In this document: one piece after another, positions 34,401 through 46,919 of the stretch
Layout: every line of letters starts with the position of its first letter
How positions within the stretch are numbered: the first letter of the stretch is position 1
Assembly (NCBI RefSeq): GCF_024323335.1
Contig: NC_066584.1
Coordinates: 241,455,994-241,519,993, forward strand
DNA length: 64,000 bases
DNA from: Lathyrus oleraceus
Taxonomy: Eukaryota; Streptophyta; Magnoliopsida; Fabales; Fabaceae
Direction: 5' to 3'
The notes under the pieces: model-generated
What the model saw: only the letters and a program-made list of their open reading frames with translations
Database searches by the model: none
Told to the model about the DNA's origin: nothing
Program-made: the position numbers and the translations under genes

Positions 34401-35352
34401 TGAACCTGTGACTTGTGGAATTCATCTGTTACACGAGCTTATTTGAAGAAGATCATGAAGTGGCTAAGCTTGGATGTGGCTATCTTTATTTGATGTCTTG
34501 CTCTTCAAGATTGATATAATTGTGCATTGTGTGTTGCTTGATTCTAAATGTCCAAGGGAATTTGGGTTTCTATATGACATTCCTGTCTATTGAATTGCTA
34601 CCCATTGGTCAGATCTTTTCAACTCTTAACTTTTAATTTTGTGCATAGGATTAGTCTCTTCATCTCCTCCCCATTTATTTAATTTAAAAACCTCTCCCTC
34701 CTTTAAAAATCTTCTTTCTTTGAGCTAGTTTTTCTCTAAACTTTGACCACTTTACAAACTAGAGACTTTGGCCTTATGCCATTGCATTTTCAAACTTCTT
34801 TTCTTAATCAAACTTGTAAATAGACTTAATTATACTTGACTTAAACTTTCAAAAGGCCAAAAAGAACTAACACATTCAAACCATTTTCAGGCCTTTGTGT
34901 CTTTCAAACTAAATTTTTGTTAAAAGCAATGCATCCACTTTGAAATTTGTATCACGAACTACGAGGTTTTGATCCCTTATTTTTATGTTGGTACGTAGGT
35001 ACAAGTCTGAAGGTCTTGTCAAACACAAAAATATAAATAATGAATTCTTTTCTCATCCCCTCATTCTATTTGTTTATAAACATCACTTTTGTACAAAATA
35101 CATATGCGCACAAGAAAAGGCTCCCTAGGAGTACCTATGACACTTTGGGTGCTAACACCTTCCCTCTGTGTAACCAACCCCCTTACCTGTAACCTCTGAC
35201 ATTTTATTAGTTTTGATTTGAAAACTTCTTACTTTTGGGTTTTGTTCGTACTTTTCCCTTTTCCCTTGGAAACAATAAAAGCGCGGCGGCGACTCTGGTT
35301 TTATTGATGTCTTACTTATCCATAGCTTGATGATCATGAATTTACCGCTACA
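31489..35352 (+). repeat. Element A 3' LTR
   Basis: Starts TGTAAGACCTC and ends CCGCTACA (3864 bp). Homologous in reverse to the LTR of element C at both ends and at the TATA box. Shorter than LTR C by about 930 bp. TATA box at 32983-32990. A PBS-like GGCGACTCT at 35288-35296 lies inside the LTR, about 56 bp from its end. No gene inside; ORFs such as 32447-32677 are unsupported. Directly followed by the RT fragment of D. Confidence 0.88.
32983..32990 (+). promoter_or_regulatory. TATA box in LTR A
   Basis: TATAAATA in the context GCTATAAATACAGGG, about 1.5 kb into the LTR. LTR C has TATAAATA at the same offset, which supports it as the LTR core promoter. Confidence 0.65.
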
Positions 35353-36150
35353 CATGTTGATATGTTGCCCATGCATTCATAAAACCAAATGGCATGACTT
35401 TGTAGTAGTAGGTTCCCCAAGGTGTAATGAAAGTTATCTTCTCCATATCATCTGGATCCATCTTTATTTGGTTGTACCCTGAAAACCCATCCATGAAGGA
35501 AACAACTGAGTGTTGAGCAGTGTTGTCAACCAGAACATCAATATGAGGAAAATGAAAGTCATCCTTCGGACTCGCTTTGTTAAGATCTCGGTAATCTACA
35601 CACATTTATAACCTTCCCGTCTTTAATTGGAATCGGGACAATGTTAGCAACCCACTGAGGAAATTCAACAATGTTTAAGAAGCCAACATCAAACTACTTT
35701 TTAATCTCTTCTCTAATCTTCAGTGGCATGTCGGGTCTGGTTCTACGAAGCTTTTATTTAACCGGAGGACGTTAGAGCTTGAGCGGTAAGCGATGTTCAA
35801 AAATATTGGTATCCAACCCAGGCATATCTTGATAAGACCAGGAGAAGACATCAACATATTCACAAAGTAGCTTGATCAACTCACTGTGTACATGCTCTTC
35901 GAGGGACACTCCTATCTTGACTTCTCTTCTAACTTCATCGGAACTCATATTGATCACTTATATCGGCTATTTGTGTGGATGGATCTCTTTCTCTTCGTGC
36001 TCAAGAAGCCATGCAAGTTCATCTGGTACTTCACAATCTTCCTCATTGTCTTCTTCAGCTTGGTTGATTGGAAATCCAGATTTAGAGCAAATTTCAGCCA
36101 AGTTCTTTTCAATGAAATTATTTGTTTTCATGTGTATGAGCTTATTTTAG
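35353..36150 (-). pseudogene. pol: Element D: fragment of pol (linker and N-terminal RT), truncated by element A
   Basis: The - strand shows LLCEYVDVFSWSYQDMPGLD at about 35810-35870 and, after breaks, CVDYRDLNKASPKDDF. FMDGFSGYNQIKMDPDDMEK and YKVMPFGFMNAWATYQ follow, ending at 35353 where LTR A begins. This is the RT before the YVDD box. In the related elements the sequence continues past YQ, so the cut is the insertion site of A. Stops and shifts at 35605-35770. An upstream acidic linker (EEDNEEDCEVPDELAWLLEHEE) at about 35990-36065 matches the start of exon 2 in A-C. The expected acceptor is not clearly preserved. Confidence 0.85.
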
Positions 36151-36403
36151 AATGAGCTTTTGAAAAGAGTGTAACAAAGAAACATAAAATTTTTCCGTTT
36201 TATTTTAGTGAAAAAAAGTAAAAATAACAACAGAAAGAAAAGGGATACTGATTTTTAATGTAAAAAACTGCCTTTCATTGATTTTATAATGTGTTTAAAA
36301 ATAATGGAAATCCTTACAACATATCCACATGCCTCGGGTAAGGGATGAGAAAAAAAATGCATTAGATCTTTTCTGAAAAGACCATATAGACTACAGTAGA
36401 TGT
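36151..36403 (-). other. Probable remnant of the element D intron
   Basis: About 250 bp of AT-rich sequence between the protease reading and the exon 2 linker, the place and size of the intron in A, B and C. Neither the GTAATT donor nor a clear GCAG acceptor is visible, so the boundaries are approximate. Confidence 0.45.
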
Positions 36404-37524
36404 CTAGTTATCTAGCTTGACCCCAGGATGACACTTGCGGATGAAACCGGAGATTGCTGGCTTGCTGGAGCTTGCACCATCCACCACTGCCACAGAAAGA
36501 TCATACTGATAGCCCATGTTGCTGAACCAAACTGGATTAAACTTCTTACGCCCCCTTCCACCTGGATGATAAGAAGTATGATGGTAACTAAGATCAAATT
36601 GATCGTGTTTTTCAGCTACTTTTAAAATTTGGCCCCAACTGGAGAGGGAGCTTCTCAAGAGTATTCTTAGCACTCTTTGTTGAGGATAACACCACAACTG
36701 TTGTCTTTATTTATTTAACGGAAGCAGAGTTGACATCCTTAAAATCCAAACAGTGGAAAAGGACCTTAGTTATCCCTTCCTCTGTCTAAATGTACCGAAA
36801 GGATGACAACTCATTGATCACAAAATTCTCCTCACCACAGACAATTACGAGCTTGTCTCCAAACATGAACTTCAACTTATGATGTAAAGTGGACGTTACT
36901 GCAGTGGCAACCTAAATCCACGGCCTCTCCAATAGGAAGCTGTAAGTGGGATAAATGTCCATAACTTTAAAAGTGATAGTGAATTGGTGTGGACCCATGC
37001 AGACTGGAAAATCCATCTCTATAATGACTTCCCTCCTTGATCTATCAAAAGCTCATATAATCAGCGCACTAGCCTGCATATTTGGTCCTTCAAACTTCAA
37101 TTGACTCAATGTGCTCTTCGGCAACACATTGAGTGAAGAGCCTGTATCAACCAGGACCCTAGAAACCAACGTATCTGCACAAGCAATAAAGACGTGCAAG
37201 GCCTTGTATCTGCCCCTAGGCTAGCAATTATGCTTCATTAAAACCTAAGTATCGACTTGCAGTGATGTTAGCCACTACATCATCAAATTGATCAACTATA
37301 ATGTCTTGCATCACGTGGACAGTGTTAAGAACTTTCAGCAGAGCCTTGCGGTGAGCCTCCAAAGTGAGTAGCAATGATAATATTAAAATATTGGAAGGAG
37401 TTTGACCCATCTGGTCAACAATCTTGAAATCACTCTTCTTAATCAGCTTGATAAACTCTTGTCCCTCTTCTGCAGTACTAAGCTTTTCAATTTGCTCTTG
37501 TTCTTTGACTACTTCTTTACCCTT
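36404..37524 (-). pseudogene. Element D: protease region and C-terminal gag fragment, truncated by LTR E
   Basis: From 37524 downward: a linker KLSTAEEGQEFIKLIKKSDF, QTPSNILILSLLL and VDQFDDVVANITASRYLGF. Then a protease turn with intact LVDTGSSLNVLPK at about 37120-37160, and RPWI-type and HHKLKFMFGDKLVIVCGEE readings with several stops. It resembles element B more than A or C (SSWGQ motif, VDVFSWSY in its pol). It begins abruptly at 37524, where LTR E begins, so E inserted into D. Confidence 0.8.
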
Positions 37525-40500
37525 TGTCATACCCCAATTTTTACCCTTAAGCATCATAGCATCTTAATCAAGCATTGCATTCATACTTTCAATTCATCAA
37601 TACCCTAATGTGTTCACAAGCATGGATCTAAGTGATTTTGGTCTTGATAACCTCTCCTTGTTTGTTTGGTCAAGCTAGGGTTGGGTATCTCACTCATTAT
37701 ATCACTCATTGTTTTGCTATTACTTTTGTTAGATTTAACTTGCTTGGTCTCTTGTCACTACGTACCTGTCTCAAAGGTATTTACTTTGCATTTACACTCA
37801 TTCATTCATTGTCCAAAAGTGATCTTTTTTATATGATCTTATCTTTCCATTATCTATAACTTTCATTCATTGTCCAAAAGTGAAAAATGCATAGATCAAG
37901 GACTTATAGTGTAAACCTCAAAGTTGCTAAAATTGTCCAAAAGTGAAAAAATGAATTTTTTATCTAAAGGCTCTTTGGGTGTTTTTCCAACTCAAACACA
38001 TCACAAATGGTTCACTTTACTTGTGTTCATCATTGTTTAAGTTTGATTCAAGCCAAAACTCAATTGGACCACCTTGTACCTTGCATTTCAAGTTATCCAT
38101 TTATGTCACATAGCCATTTTTCAAGTTGCACATTTTTTAGCTCAATTTTTTGTGACATTCCATTGTATACCAACTATGTGGTGTGTGTGCATCAATATAT
38201 GCCATGGTTGAGGGCTCAAACCATGACTTGTCTTCCAACCCGAGCCATATTGAATTTTTAGCCAAAAGCTCTTTTCTTCCAAACCAATATCCATTGCTCT
38301 AATTGGACATCAAACAGATCATGCAAAGGCCATTTACATTTGCTGTTTGCACTCATCCACGAGCTGCACCATGCCAAAATCCCACATTCCTCAATTTTGA
38401 ATTTTCACATTTTGAAGCAAATTACACAAATAGGCAAGGACATTGACAGCTAGCCACAATTTTGGATGCAAAATAGAATGGTGGAGAGTGTATTGTGTCT
38501 GTACATGCCTTTTGCAAGGTACAAAGGCCACCTCACCAAAACTTGGTTTGAAAGATTGATCAAAACTCCATTTTTCCCTCTAACCTAATTGGAATCATTC
38601 AGCAAATGGCCAATACCCTTCCCCTCTATAAATAGAGGCTACTGCACTGTTATTTCGAAGCTTAGATAGACATTGAACCTCTGCAAAATTATCATTTGAA
38701 CCTCTGAACTTTGAATCGGTGTTCAAAACTCAAGCACCTTCAAGCTTCCCCTTTGGCTTAGCAAGGATCACTGAAGTGTGGTGGAGGTGTGACAACTTGA
38801 AGCAAGCAGAATAGTGACCTGTGGAGGGAGAACCAATGCTCTAAATTCAGCCATTCGAGTGATCTTCAAGAGGTATGCAACTTGAACCAAATCGTCATGT
38901 TGTTGAAATTTGTTCCTGATGATCACTATACCATTTAATTGAATTTTCATGACTTAAGTAGTATTTAATTTTGATTTGTAGTCTAGGGTTTCATTTTAGT
39001 ACCAACTTCGATTTGCATTGTTGGTTGTTCATAAATAATTTTGGATCCCACCATCTTGCTCGCCATGAAATTCTATGCAACTTTGCTCTTTTGAGTTTTC
39101 CATTTTGAAGTTGTTTGCATTTTTTCAGAAACCGGCCACCGCCCATGGTGGTCCGGCCGTCTTCTCAGGCGACCACACGCATTCCCTCCAAAATTCAAAT
39201 TGGACCAATGGGAGTGTAACGTGGGGTCCCTCCAAATTTTGAATTTTGTTTATGTTCCTGTGCATTAATAAACACGCGTTATGGTGTGTCTTCATTGGAT
39301 CTAGTGGCTCACACTGAGCCACTTCCTTAACGAAGGAAATGAGTTGATTTACGCGCTTGCTTACCATAGGCCTTGTTCCCCTAATTTTCACTAGATTACA
39401 TTTTTATTATTTTTGTTATTTATTCTATTTATTTTGTTTATTTAATATTTCTCAAATCATTTGGAATCTAAAAAAATGTCTAACATGAAAGTTGTTGGGA
39501 TTATTTCTCTCTTCCATAATACAATTTTTGTTTATTTTTATGACCAATAGAAAATTAAAATAACATTTTTCTCTTTTTATGTATTATTTTTAATGTATTT
39601 AAATCATAGTAATTTCAGATTACATGATAAAAATCCCAAAAAATTTGTGAATGATCCTTATACAATTGGTGACACTTTTCCTTCTTTAAGATTTCTGTTT
39701 TAAAATCTTTTTCATATAGTTTTATTTTTAGGGTTTATTATCCATTTATTTCCAAAGTTTGAAAATCCTAAGTATTCCAAATTGGTTCATAAATGATACA
39801 TAGCTACATTTTTTGTTTCCTTGGATGATTGGTGACATTTTTTGTGCTGAACACTTTTTCATTTGAAGATTATTTTTTAAAGTTCAAAATTAGGGTTTTC
39901 CTTTTGCCCTTTTTACTTGATTCAAGTTACAACTTGTTCTTGATGTATGATCAATGTGAAATGATTGCATCAACGGTTTTAATATGCTATTTGGAGACTT
40001 TTCTATGTTGGAAGTTGTTTCATTTGAACCCTTTCTCATTTCGTTCTCATTTAGGTGTTGGTTTTGATGTTTACACTTGTTTTTGACTTGAGAATGGACC
40101 TTCAATTTTGATGCTTGATTTTTCTTTCCATATTGATGTTGATATGACATTTTGGGACATGTTTGTTTCTATCTACTTTTCATTTTTAGGTCCTTTTTCA
40201 TTTTCATTTGATTTCATGTTTGACTTCTTGCATGATTAATGATGTGTCTCAATTGTATTTGATTCTGATTTAATTAGTGTCATTTAATATGTTAAGTGTT
40301 TTTTCATTTTGATGTTTTTTCATTTTCATTTCCTTTTGTTTAGAAAATATGTTTAGTTTGCATGCCATTTGTGACTTGTCTTGATAACCATGTTCAAATA
40401 TACCTTTCCTTGCATGAGAAAAATATTCAAAAAATATATGTCATTATGGACTCACACTTCTCCATTTCATATTTTGAAGTTTATAAATTTTTTGATTCTA

Positions 40501-41632
40501 TGTTATAGTTTAAAATTTGTTAAGTCATTGCATTAGCATTGTTTCTCTTCTTGTTACATTCAAGAGAGTATTCTATTCAAGCATGGTGAAAAACAAAATT
40601 GCAAAGAGGAAGAGTCATTCCAAATCAAGTGAGACTAGCAAGAGACCAAGAGATGCCTTATATATTCATTTGATTAGATGCTTTCACATTCCCTTTTATT
40701 TTTCTTTAAGATTCCATGTGTGGAAGAGAAATATCACCTTAGGACTAGTTTATCTTTCTTGTTTTTCAAATTGATGTAATAAGGATACTATGGACACTAT
40801 ATTTAGATAGGGGTATGGGACTTTGTATGAGGGGTAGGTTATAGGTTGTATGCCTTAATACCTTAAACTAAAATTAACCATTCAAATTAAAGTTAATTTC
40901 TTGCATGAAAAACTTTCCACCATCCTTTGCCCATACTTAGCAAACCACCCTCTTTGCATGTCAAAACACTTTGTAAAACACCTAATAAAGGTTTTAACCT
41001 AATCAAATATTAAAAACCACGAATTTCACTTTACTTTTAACCCCTGCATTTACTTGGTCCATACACCAAGCACCCAACCAATATTATTAGCTGAGTGTCT
41101 TTTAGCCTCGCAATTAATCGGCCACAAGGGTGGACCACAAAAAGAGCAAGCAAGAACAAAATGATGTATAATGGACATTATCTTAAGTGAGAAGGCATAT
41201 TATCACTTGCTCAAATAAAATCAACAACAAACAAAACAACCTTTTAGGTGAACTACGAAGTTTTGATCCTTCATTGCACTTGGGGGGTACATAGGCATAA
41301 GATGTTCACACAAACCTTCGCAAGTATAATAAAAAAGACAACCTCACCCTTTCCTTTTCTTGTTTTAAACCCACTCACCTTTCAATACTCATAATAAGGT
41401 AAACAACATATATGATAAATGGTTCCCTTGGAGTACCAAGGATGCGAAGGGTGCCTAACACCTTCCCTTTACATAACCGACTTACTTACCTAGATCTCTT
41501 TCTTAGGGTTTTGTCGATATTTTCCATTTCCATGTCCTTGGATACAATAAAGTTCGATATCCACCCTTGCTTTAGTGATTCAATTGAGTCAAGATAACCC
41601 AATATATTGCATTCAAAAATCTCGTCGCGACA
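37525..41632 (+). repeat. Element E: 5' LTR (4.1 kb) of a third Ogre-type family
   Basis: Starts TGTCATACCCC and ends GTCGCGACA. After two bases comes TGGCGAC, the start of the PBS, after which element C begins. The presence of PBS and the lack of a matching 5-bp duplication (ccctt on the left, ggtgg on the right) argue for a 5' LTR of a full element rather than a solo LTR. The internal part should lie on the far side of C. TATA box at 38627-38634. No gene inside; small ORFs are not supported. Confidence 0.8.
38623..38638 (+). promoter_or_regulatory. TATA box within an inverted repeat, LTR E
   Basis: CCTCTAT-AA-ATAGAGG: TATAAATA with 7-bp perfect arms, about 1.1 kb into the LTR. The copia LTRs have the same arrangement with different flanks. 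Confidence 0.65.
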
Positions 41633-41634
41633 GG

Positions 41635-41641
41635 TGGCGAC
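41635..41641 (+). promoter_or_regulatory. Truncated primer binding site of element E
   Basis: TGGCGAC, two bases after the LTR end as in element B, cut after seven bases by the LTR of element C. The last five bases, gcgac, are the expected target duplication of C; the partner lies outside the window. Confidence 0.7.
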
Positions 41642-44600
41642 TGTAGCGGTAAATTCATAACCATCAAGCTATGGATGAGCTTAACGTCAATAAAACCAAA
41701 GTCGCCACTGTGCTTTTATTGTTTCCAAAGGAAAAGGGAAAAGTAAGAACAAACCCCAAAGATAAGAAGTTTTCAAATTAAAACTAATAAAATGTCAGAG
41801 ATTATAGGTAAGGGGGTTGGTTACACAGAGGGAAGGTGTTAGCATCCAAAGTATCCTAGGTACTCCTAGGGAGCCCTTTTTTCTGTGTGCATGTATTTTT
41901 GGTATAAATTATGTTTGATAAAGTAGAGTGTGGGGATGATAAAAGAATTCATTTATTATATTTTTGTGTTTGACAAGACCTTCGGTCTTATGCCTACGTA
42001 CCAGCATAAAAATGAGGGATCAAAACCTCATAGTTCGTGGTAAAAAATTCAAATAAGTTGGTGAATTTCTTTAAAAAAAAAGTTTTTTAGAAGACGGCAA
42101 AAAAAAGGCCAAACATTTAAATGAGGTTAATAGTTCTTTTTGTCTTTAGAAATTTAAGTCAATATGGTTAAGTTTATTTACAAGTTTGATTTAAAGAAAA
42201 GAAGTTCAAAATTCGCTGGCATAAGGCCAAAGTTTCTAATCATTAAAACATGTCTCAATTGAAATTACAAACAAATAAAGTTTTTGAAAAGGGGGATAGA
42301 TTTTTGAAATTAAAGAAGTGGGAGGAGATCAAGAGACTATCCTAAGCAAAAATTTAAAAGTTAAGATTTGAAAAGATATGACCAATGGGATGCAATCCAA
42401 CAGACAAGAATATCATATAGAAACCCATTTTTCTTTGGACTTTAATCAAGTAACAAGCAACAAACAATGAGCAATATCCAAACATCATGAAGATCAAGGC
42501 ATTAAATAAAGATATCCATATCCAAACAAGCACTCCAATAGCTAGCAGTCTTCATTATTTTCCCAATGTAGCAGATGAAATATTCCTTGATCAACTCAGA
42601 ACAAAACATTAGACAAAGATCATAACAAAATAACAGTTAAGCACAGAGACAGGATAACAAATGAACCAAAGAGATCCAAAGTTTTGCATCATATGGGAGT
42701 CACTGTCAAGGATAGCTAAGTCTCAGATGTTAGCATTGGCCAAGTCCTTTAGCACAGGGAAAGTTGCCTAATTCTAAGTCCAAAAGTTCATATCAAGTTC
42801 CAACAGTCCACCAAATGTTTTTTAGGGTTTTTGTTGTTATTAGGTGTTTTAAGGTCCTAAGACCATAATCAAGATAAAAACACACAAACAATATATACAG
42901 ACACAAGATATGGCTCAAGTGAGCAAAGTGAAAAAAGACTTGAACATAAACAAGTTGTACGAAATGTAAATGGCAATGAATGACAAATGACTGAAATTTA
43001 AATTGCATAAAGTAAATGACTTGATGGATAAAAGCATAATGAATAAGAGTTAGTCAATGGTTAGTCAAATGTTAGTGTTGAGTTTTAATTGATTAAGTCA
43101 TTCTTTGGAGAACACTCGACCATTCATTCACTAGTATGGATCCTTAATCCATGACATCATCCATGAGAAGGGCTCCAACTTGGATAATTCAACAAGTATG
43201 CCACTAGCTCTCATGAAACGAAAAAAGGTTAAGTCTCCAAACAATGCCATGAAGAATTGGATACTTACAATCTCACTTACTATAATGATATGCCTTGAGG
43301 GTCAAATTTAGCTCTATGTTAAGCAATCGTAATTGGACTTATGTAGAAGTCACAACTATCTGAGTTCGGGCAATAAAAATATAGATGTTAATGCATGTTA
43401 GAGATTTGGTACAAAGAATCAAACTCCTAAAACATAACACACACTAAAATAAAATGGGAGGGGCATATCTCAATCAAACTTGTATTGATTTATCTGACAC
43501 ATGGCCAATGATGAATCAATTAGTCTTTTGACATTAGAGATTTCATTGATCAAATGAGGGAATGGGTAAGGATAAGGATGAAGATGAAGAGGGAGGTGGG
43601 AGATAGAAACACAAATTGATCATGAGAGGAGTTTCATCTGATCAAAACCATCCATTCATTTTGGGAGATGAAATGTGCATTTCATCAATCCCCTAAATCC
43701 AATGGTTTTAATCCAATAAAAGTCAAATCAACCATAACCAAGGCCCAAACAGAAAGTCAAACATCACAAAGCCATAAAAATGGCTCAACATAATTTTCAA
43801 ACATTTAATGAATTAAAAATCAATTTAAAAATGAATTAAAATACATTTTAATTTGGTCAAAACCTCAAATCCCTTCAAAACACCAAATAAATTGCCAAGG
43901 GATTTATCCTAGGTCAAACAAGGTCAAAGCACCTTAGATAAAAAAATCATAATTTATAAAAAGTCAGAAGTATTTTTAAACAATTAAAAATATGCACAAA
44001 AACACTTAATTCATGAAAAATACCAAAATCAATCCAAAAAATAATTTTAATTCAGAATATGGAAGAGAAAAATATTAAATTTTTTTTGGTGAAAGTCTCA
44101 TATTTTTTGGATTAAAAATAGATTTATTATGAATTAAACAAAATAAGGTAAATAAATGGAAACTCGGAAAATAACAAAAATCAAGGGCCTTCAGATCTCC
44201 CTCATTAGTTGAGGTGGCAGATCTGATGGCCAAGCACGCGTGTTCCACAAACACCTCAGTCAACTGCACCACACACATGGCAATCAAAAGGAAAGGCCAA
44301 GATTAAAACATTTTGAATGGATCAAAGGGCTGGGAACACGCCAACACACCACCGGAGCTAGGGCTCTAATCATCTTCTCTGGTGGACCTCACCGGACTGG
44401 ATGACCACCAACCATCTCCAAAATGAAAAACAAGGACATGATTTTAAAGGAAAAATGCTCAGGAGCTCAAATTTGTCCTCAATTTCTTCCAATTCCAAGT
44501 ATATTGAAAGATACGTGGATTTGAATTTTGAGGATCATCAACTAAGTTGCTTCAATTTGACCTCAAAGTAACTCAATCTTATTTCCTACATTGGTAGGAC

Positions 44601-46439
44601 TTCAGCAAACCAACAATCAATCAAAATAGATGATAAATGAGGGAGAATCGAAGAAGAGAAGTTTTTGAAATCTCACCTTTGGGAAGCTTCAAATCAGCTT
44701 GATCTTGCTTCCAATTTGGCTTGGCTTGACTCTAGAAGCTTATAGGAAGTGAAATTGATCAAAGAGAGGCTTGGATTCTTGGAGTTTCAATCTCAAAACA
44801 GAAGGAGATTTTAAACTAGGTTTCAAGTGAAATATTCAATTGTATCCTTTAATGGAGGTTAGGGAAGCAATATTTCAAAGCTTGGGCAAGCAGGCTCCTC
44901 ATTCTGATCACCAAGGTCATGTATTTATAGAGTTTTGCATTTCTTTTCACACACTTGAAAGTTTGGCAAAAATTGGAAAAGTTAGTGCATGCTTTGCATC
45001 GGCTTGTAATAGGCCATGAGATGATTGGAATAGGTCCAAAAATGGTCATGAATGATGTTGAAAGCTTAACATGAGGCCATGCAATTGTACTTGAGAAATG
45101 ATAAAGTGATTCATCCAAATGGAACCATGAAAAGTAAGCATGTGCAAGTCATTCAAATATTGTCCAAATAAGGTCATCTTGGACTTTTTGGAAAGATGGC
45201 ATCAAGGGGAAAAACATTGTTGTTGAAAACCTTTCCATTTGAATCTTGGAGCATGATGGATTTTGAGGTGGAAGTTCGATAAATCAAACATAATTGAAAT
45301 TTTTCTAAGTACCAAGTCAAATATCCACTTCTTCCACCTTGAATAACTTTTGCTATGAGTTTTAAATGGAAATGGTTCCTTCATCCAAGTTGTAGCTATT
45401 TCAACACTATTATATTTAGTCAAAAATTGGACCTCATTTGGATTTGGCATGAAGTAGTTATGCATTTTAGAAATTGAGGAAAGTTGCTTGTTCAATGGTA
45501 ATGGCCCAAAATGACCTATAATGTTTCCTCTTGGCACATGCCCTTGCAAGTTGAAATTGACATTTATAAAAGAATAAAAGTTGGAGAGGGCATATTTAAA
45601 TTTATCATTAAAATTATATGGCTTTCATCTCATAAAGTTGAGTACGTTATGGTCCTTGGAAGTTGACCTTCTAACTAGGGCACAAACAAAATGACCTATA
45701 ATATTTCACCACAAAAATGACTTTCCAAGAAAAACTAGCTCTTGATGTCAACATGAAAGTTGTTTTGAATGTCATAAAGAGTAACTTTTCTCTTGGAATC
45801 ATTTTCATATGACAAAAAGTGTAGGAGATAGGGTCTAGTGAACCCCAGTTTTGACCAGTTAACTTTCTCTGGTCAACCTCTTTGAACCAACTTGCAAACT
45901 TGAAGTTCTCTTGATCTTTTGGGCTCATGGAGGATCATATATGTATAAGATGATGTTAAATGAAGTATCCCTTGATGGATTGGGCCAATTGTTGAAGAAA
46001 CATGCTGAAGAAGTCACATAAGATACCTAAATGAATTAGGGTTTCCAAGGCAAACAAGTTTCAAACACTTGATGATTTCTTGATCCAAATGATAAATTAA
46101 GAACATGGGGATCCATATATGATGTATAGAACCATTTTGAACCATCTCTTGATTGATCCCCTGGCACTGAGGGTCTCAAACCCTAGTTGTGAGCTTGATG
46201 AGGCATTGGTGGATGCACATACTACCTACAAAAGAAACAAAGCTATACATAGACATGTTTTTGGTATTTTGGTTAGTAATAAAAAAAATAAACTATGATA
46301 CAATCAAGTGTGCTTGGTAATCTCTCCCAATGCCAACCCAATGAATGAGGGATAAGGAGGATGCCAAGGTGTGATCCTAAAGTCAATGCAAGTGATGAGA
46401 TAGCATGAGGGATCTTAGGATCAAAATTGGGGTCTTACA
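41642..46439 (-). repeat. Element C 3' LTR
   Basis: On the - strand from TGTAAGACCCC at 46439 to CCGCTACA at 41642 (4798 bp). Collinear with LTR A except for about 0.87 kb extra around 42.9-43.85 kb. TATA box at 44932-44939. PBS-like TGGCGACTTT at 41698-41707. No gene inside. Confidence 0.88.
44932..44939 (-). promoter_or_regulatory. TATA box in LTR C
   Basis: TATAAATA in CTATAAATACATG, about 1.5 kb from the LTR start, the same offset as in LTR A. Confidence 0.65.
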
Positions 46440-46452
46440 GCTACCCCTATTT
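46440..46452 (-). promoter_or_regulatory. Polypurine tract of element C
   Basis: AAATAGGGGTAGC directly before TGTAAGACC of the 3' LTR; one base different from that of A. Confidence 0.75.
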
Positions 46453-46914
46453 AAGGACATTCTAACTGAGGATGTGAAGGTTAAAATCTTTGTATCAACT
46501 CAGTAGAATGGACTTAAATAACAACATCTACAAACAAATTTTGGTCCCTAAGAGACCTTATGATGCATATGATATGAATGTTAAAATAATCGTTATGGGG
46601 AATATATTTCCACCAAAGAAAAGAATCAGGGAGACACTGAAAATTCACATGAGCATAATGCATTCCATAAGGAAAACTCACTGGGAATACAGAGACTCTA
46701 GGGGATAAGAAGTTATGCGTAGGCCAGGCTACGACTTAAAAACTGCTGGAGAAATGAGGGATTTCTGCAAAAATAAATAAATGGAAAGACTCGGTCTGGG
46801 GAACTAGGGAAATTTGCAGGGGAAATGGGTAGATCAGAACAAGGCTGAAATACTCAAACCAAACAGAAAATGGCGATTTCACTGAGGAAATACGCACTCA
46901 AACTCAACTAGAGA
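46453..46914 (-). other. Element C 3' UTR, distal part
   Basis: Homologous to 30976-31475 of element A. Carries CTGGGGA-type motifs on the + strand. The + strand ORF 46490-46708 parallels the antisense ORF of element A but is interrupted after MHSIRKTHWEYRDSRG. No other feature seen. Confidence 0.65.
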
Positions 46915-46919
46915 GACTG
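46915..46919. repeat. Target site duplication of copia element F, left copy (gactg)
   Basis: gactg directly before TGTTGGTG; an identical gactg follows the last LTR at 55092-55096. Confidence 0.9.

Larger units (their letters stand above)
1..35352 (+). mobile_element. Element A: Ogre/Tat-type Ty3/gypsy LTR retrotransposon, 5' end outside window, interrupted by element B
   Basis: Order of parts on the + strand: ORF1, gag, Asp protease, intron, RT, RNase H, second (archaeal-type) RNase H, integrase, long 3' UTR, PPT, 3' LTR. ORF1 upstream of gag, dual RNase H and an intron between PRO and RT are known marks of the Ogre branch of the Tat lineage. The 3' UTR is split by element B (10863-30975). 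On both sides of B the host reads as the same repeat: cccaataaaagg, then taggtgataatag, matching intact array units elsewhere. The 3' LTR ends at 35352 directly against an RT fragment of element D, so A was inserted into D. The 5' LTR, PBS and start of ORF1 lie left of the window. All reading frames are broken, so this copy is not autonomous. Confidence 0.9.

Noticed and set aside
37525..41632. Solo LTR interpretation of element E
   Set aside because: The 5-bp flanks differ (ccctt versus ggtgg), the right flank starts with a PBS at the correct two-base offset, and D does not resume there. A split 5' LTR explains all three.
42900..43850. MITE or other small DNA transposon inside LTR C
   Set aside because: No terminal inverted repeats or target duplication could be fixed by eye, so it is reported only as a length difference.
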